In this document: positions 62,203 to 64,000 of the stretch, in pieces | Numbering within the stretch: position 1 is the first letter of the stretch | Layout of the letters: each line of letters opens with the position of its first letter | Assembly: GCA_001051155.2 (NCBI GenBank) | Contig: JYIP02000005.1 | Coordinates: 4,650,001 to 4,714,000, forward strand | Source: Chrysoporthe austroafricana | Taxonomy: Eukaryota > Ascomycota > Sordariomycetes > Diaporthales > Cryphonectriaceae | Direction: 5' to 3' | Length of the DNA stretch: 64,000 nucleotides | Made by a program: the position numbers and the translations under genes | Notes under the pieces: model-generated | Told to the model about the DNA's origin: nothing | The model's input: the letters and a program-made list of their open reading frames with translations, nothing else | The model's database searches: none

Positions 62203-62729
62203 TCACGCCGCCTCTCTCACATCTTCCCCGACCTCAGGGAGCCACGTCACCCGTTTGCTCGCAAACATCTCCAGCTTCGGCTTGCTCGCAGAGAGATCCA
62301 CGCCCTCACTGTCCGCAAATAGGCCGTACTGGAGACACCGGGCGTCGGTGTCGGCGGCCTCGATGATGCACACGGGCGACCCGCACTCGGCGCACATGGT
62401 CCGCTGCATGGGGTGCCCGCTGCCCGTGCCCCTGTCCACGAAGACCCGGTGCACGCCGCCGGCCGGGCCGACGCCCGGGGGGCTGTTCGGGGCCGGGGAG
62501 AACTGCACGTGCTGCTTGGGCACGACGAAGGCGTACGAGGCGACCCCGCCGCTTCGCCGCTTGCAGCTGGTGCAGTGGCACGTGAGGGTCGGGAACGACG
62601 AGAGAGGTCTGCCCGTGACGGTCACCTGTTGTTGCGTCAGTCCGTACTTTGACCGCGGTACGGCCGTGCCCTGGAACTCACCCTTACTCTGCCGCATAGG
62701 CAGTGGCCGGTTGTCGTCGTCGAAGCCAT
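62203..62729 (-). CDS. CENP-V/Gfa-domain (Mss4-like) zinc protein
   Basis: Exon 1 (62729-62682) and exon 2 (62625-62203), separated by a 56-base intron (GTGAGT...CAACAG), give 156 residues. The junction is needed to obtain the first zinc pair: MASTTTTGHCLCGRVR then VTVTGRPLSS. Zinc ligands fit the Gfa pattern: C10-x-C12, C32-x-C34-x2-C37 (CHCTSCKRRSGG) and C94-x2-C97 (MCAECGSPV). Other family pieces are ASYAFVVPKQHVQF and RGTGSGHPMQRT. Named after bacterial glutathione-dependent formaldehyde-activating enzyme, fungal members are numerous and most have no proven reaction. No signal peptide, so probably cytosolic. A start inside the ORF at the Met before RQSKG would lose the CLCG motif and is rejected. 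Confidence 0.93.
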
Positions 62730-63349
62730 GCTTATTCGCCGTTCTTTGGGTAGTCTCCCGATCAATAAAACACTCGGAGATACTCAGCCGAGACCTCAGC
62801 TTAGGAAGGCAAACTATTGTCGAGAGTTCTGTACAAGCGGCCCAGGGAGACCGTCCGTCATGAGTTTGAGAATCACAATAACGTCATCCCCGCGCGCCGC
62901 GGCACAAAGTTGGTCCCGCTCCGGGTTAATAATTACATCAAGACGTTCTGCAGTGATCTGCGTTGACGATGTCCCATGCACCACGACCCAGCTTTGCATT
63001 TCCCATCTCGGTGATGTTTCCGAAAGACGCATCTTGTTGTGCAGTCTACAAATGGTATCGTTCAATCCCTCACTTTTCATGAATGCCCAGCAAAACAACC
63101 TAAGAACTCGCACCGCAATACGCCTTAGACTGCTAGAAATACCCCCGATTTTGAATACGCCCCTGGGCATCAGCCAGCCAAAACGCCGTCGGATTTTGGA
63201 GAAGAAGAAAACAAGTGGGCGCCTCTGAGGGTCTGGCCCATTCGGGGTCAATAAAGTATACACGGAGGTCCCTGCCTGGAATATCTGGAGATTCCGGTGA
63301 GGTCGCCTCGAACGAAATACGAAACACGAAACATGCCTTTCCCCCCTAC
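62730..63349. other. Short intergenic region
   Basis: About 620 bases: upstream of the Gfa-type gene and downstream of the membrane-protein gene. Open minus frames continue through it but are out of frame with the membrane-protein exon and have no domain. Confidence 0.5.
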
Positions 63350-64000
63350 TCAGAGCGGCCAGTTTTCTTTCCTGAGTGGTTTCGTGTGAGCGGCCCTGAT
63401 GCAAAGGTCGATCTCGGACGGAGAATAGTACGCGTCGGCATGGTGGCCCATCCTCACTGTGGTGGGTGGCGTTGGCTCCTCGGGAACCTCCATCAGCTCG
63501 AACATTTCGGGATTCTTCTGGTTTTCCTCGTCCCGGGATATGGAGAGGATCCCTTTCTTTTCCACCAGAGTGCTGCCACGCCAGTTCTTGGAACCTTTCG
63601 TGGCGGGCTCTGTGGCGTCCAGCCTCCGGGACGTCAGCGACGTGTGCAGGTCCTTGACGAAAGGCCGGAGGACCGGGATGCACTGGACGATGATTGTGCC
63701 GGCGACTTCTCCGGAATACCAGATTTCCGACATAGCATCTCGCCCTACCCGGAGACCCTGGTTAGCATCCCATAAATCTTGATGCAGGAATAATGATGCC
63801 TTACACATGTACCACGTGTCGTGGACGTCCATGAGGGGAGTGTCCTTCCACCAGGTCCTGACCGCAGTGATGATAGCGACACTAGTCCATGCATTAGCTC
63901 TAGGACACTCGGGGGGCCGGGGGGATGGCCGGTTCTCCGGCCCGGAGCGCGCTCACATGATCCCGAGACTCAAAGTGAGGCAGAGGGCAATCTTCTCGCT
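63350..64000 (-). CDS. Rhodopsin-fold / PTH11-like integral membrane protein, C-terminal part (runs off right edge)
   Basis: The gene enters from the right edge. Visible exons 64000-63957, 63881-63805 and 63744-63350 with introns of 75 and 60 bases sum to exactly 172 codons including stop. They read SEKIALCLTLSLGIM, VAIITAVRTWWKDTPLMDVH, DTWYMWRDAMSEIWYSGEVA and GTIIVQCIPVLRPFVKDLHT, then a hydrophilic tail ending RKENWPL. The two hydrophobic segments followed by a CIPVLRPF-type motif and a long cytosolic tail are typical of the last helices of the fungal rhodopsin-domain integral membrane (PTH11-related) family. Some members are pathogenicity receptors; most are unstudied. The N-terminal helices lie outside the window. 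For the last intron an acceptor 13 bases earlier would break the frame. Confidence 0.75.

Noticed and set aside
1..64000. CRISPR arrays, bacterial operons, ribosome binding sites, telomere repeats, rRNA genes
   Set aside because: None seen; the window is fungal nuclear DNA and such bacterial features are not expected. No TTAGGG arrays are present.

Overview
The window looks like nuclear DNA of a filamentous ascomycete (Pezizomycotina, most likely a Sordariomycete). The evidence is short GT-AG introns with CTAAC/CTGAC-type branch sites, GC-rich coding third positions, and fungal families such as Rim15, HapB/NF-YA, an EthD protein, GH28 polygalacturonase and a PTH11-like membrane protein. The species cannot be named from the sequence. 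Exons were joined by reading splice sites and checking frames by hand; no search was run.

Layout. 0-17 kb is GC-rich and gene-poor: the 5' part of a Rim15-type PAS kinase gene leaves the left edge (minus strand), then about 8.8 kb without a recognisable gene, a PlsC-type acyltransferase (minus) whose intron carries an unresolved base and mirrored homopolymers, and a four-exon bZIP factor (plus). 18-23 kb holds a small EthD-domain gene, an eroded-looking unknown gene, and a secreted carboxylesterase split by one in-frame TAG. 24.5-31.1 kb is a compact housekeeping block: PSO2/SNM1 cross-link repair nuclease (plus), then LSM2 and hapB (both minus). 31-49 kb is mostly empty, with one spliced unknown gene (41.5-42.7 kb), one possible relic (46.2-47.2 kb), and some AT-richer stretches. 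A disordered nuclear-looking protein starts at 49.5 kb. 54-64 kb is an accessory arm, all on the minus strand: small secreted cysteine protein, secreted endopolygalacturonase, CENP-V/Gfa-type zinc protein, and the C-terminal end of a rhodopsin-fold/PTH11-like membrane protein cut by the right edge.

How the genes relate. There is no biosynthetic gene cluster. Rim15 (nutrient/quiescence signalling), the bZIP factor and HapB (CCAAT-binding complex) are regulators; SNM1 and LSM2 are DNA-repair and RNA-processing housekeeping genes; the secreted esterase, polygalacturonase and cysteine protein fit a plant-associated or saprotrophic life. The most notable points are the nonsense codon in an otherwise complete esterase, a palindromic CCAAT site upstream of hapB, the 14-base first exon of LSM2, the glycine-rich extension on the polygalacturonase, and an assembly scar at 11.35-11.55 kb. 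I did not find a convincing new multi-gene system.
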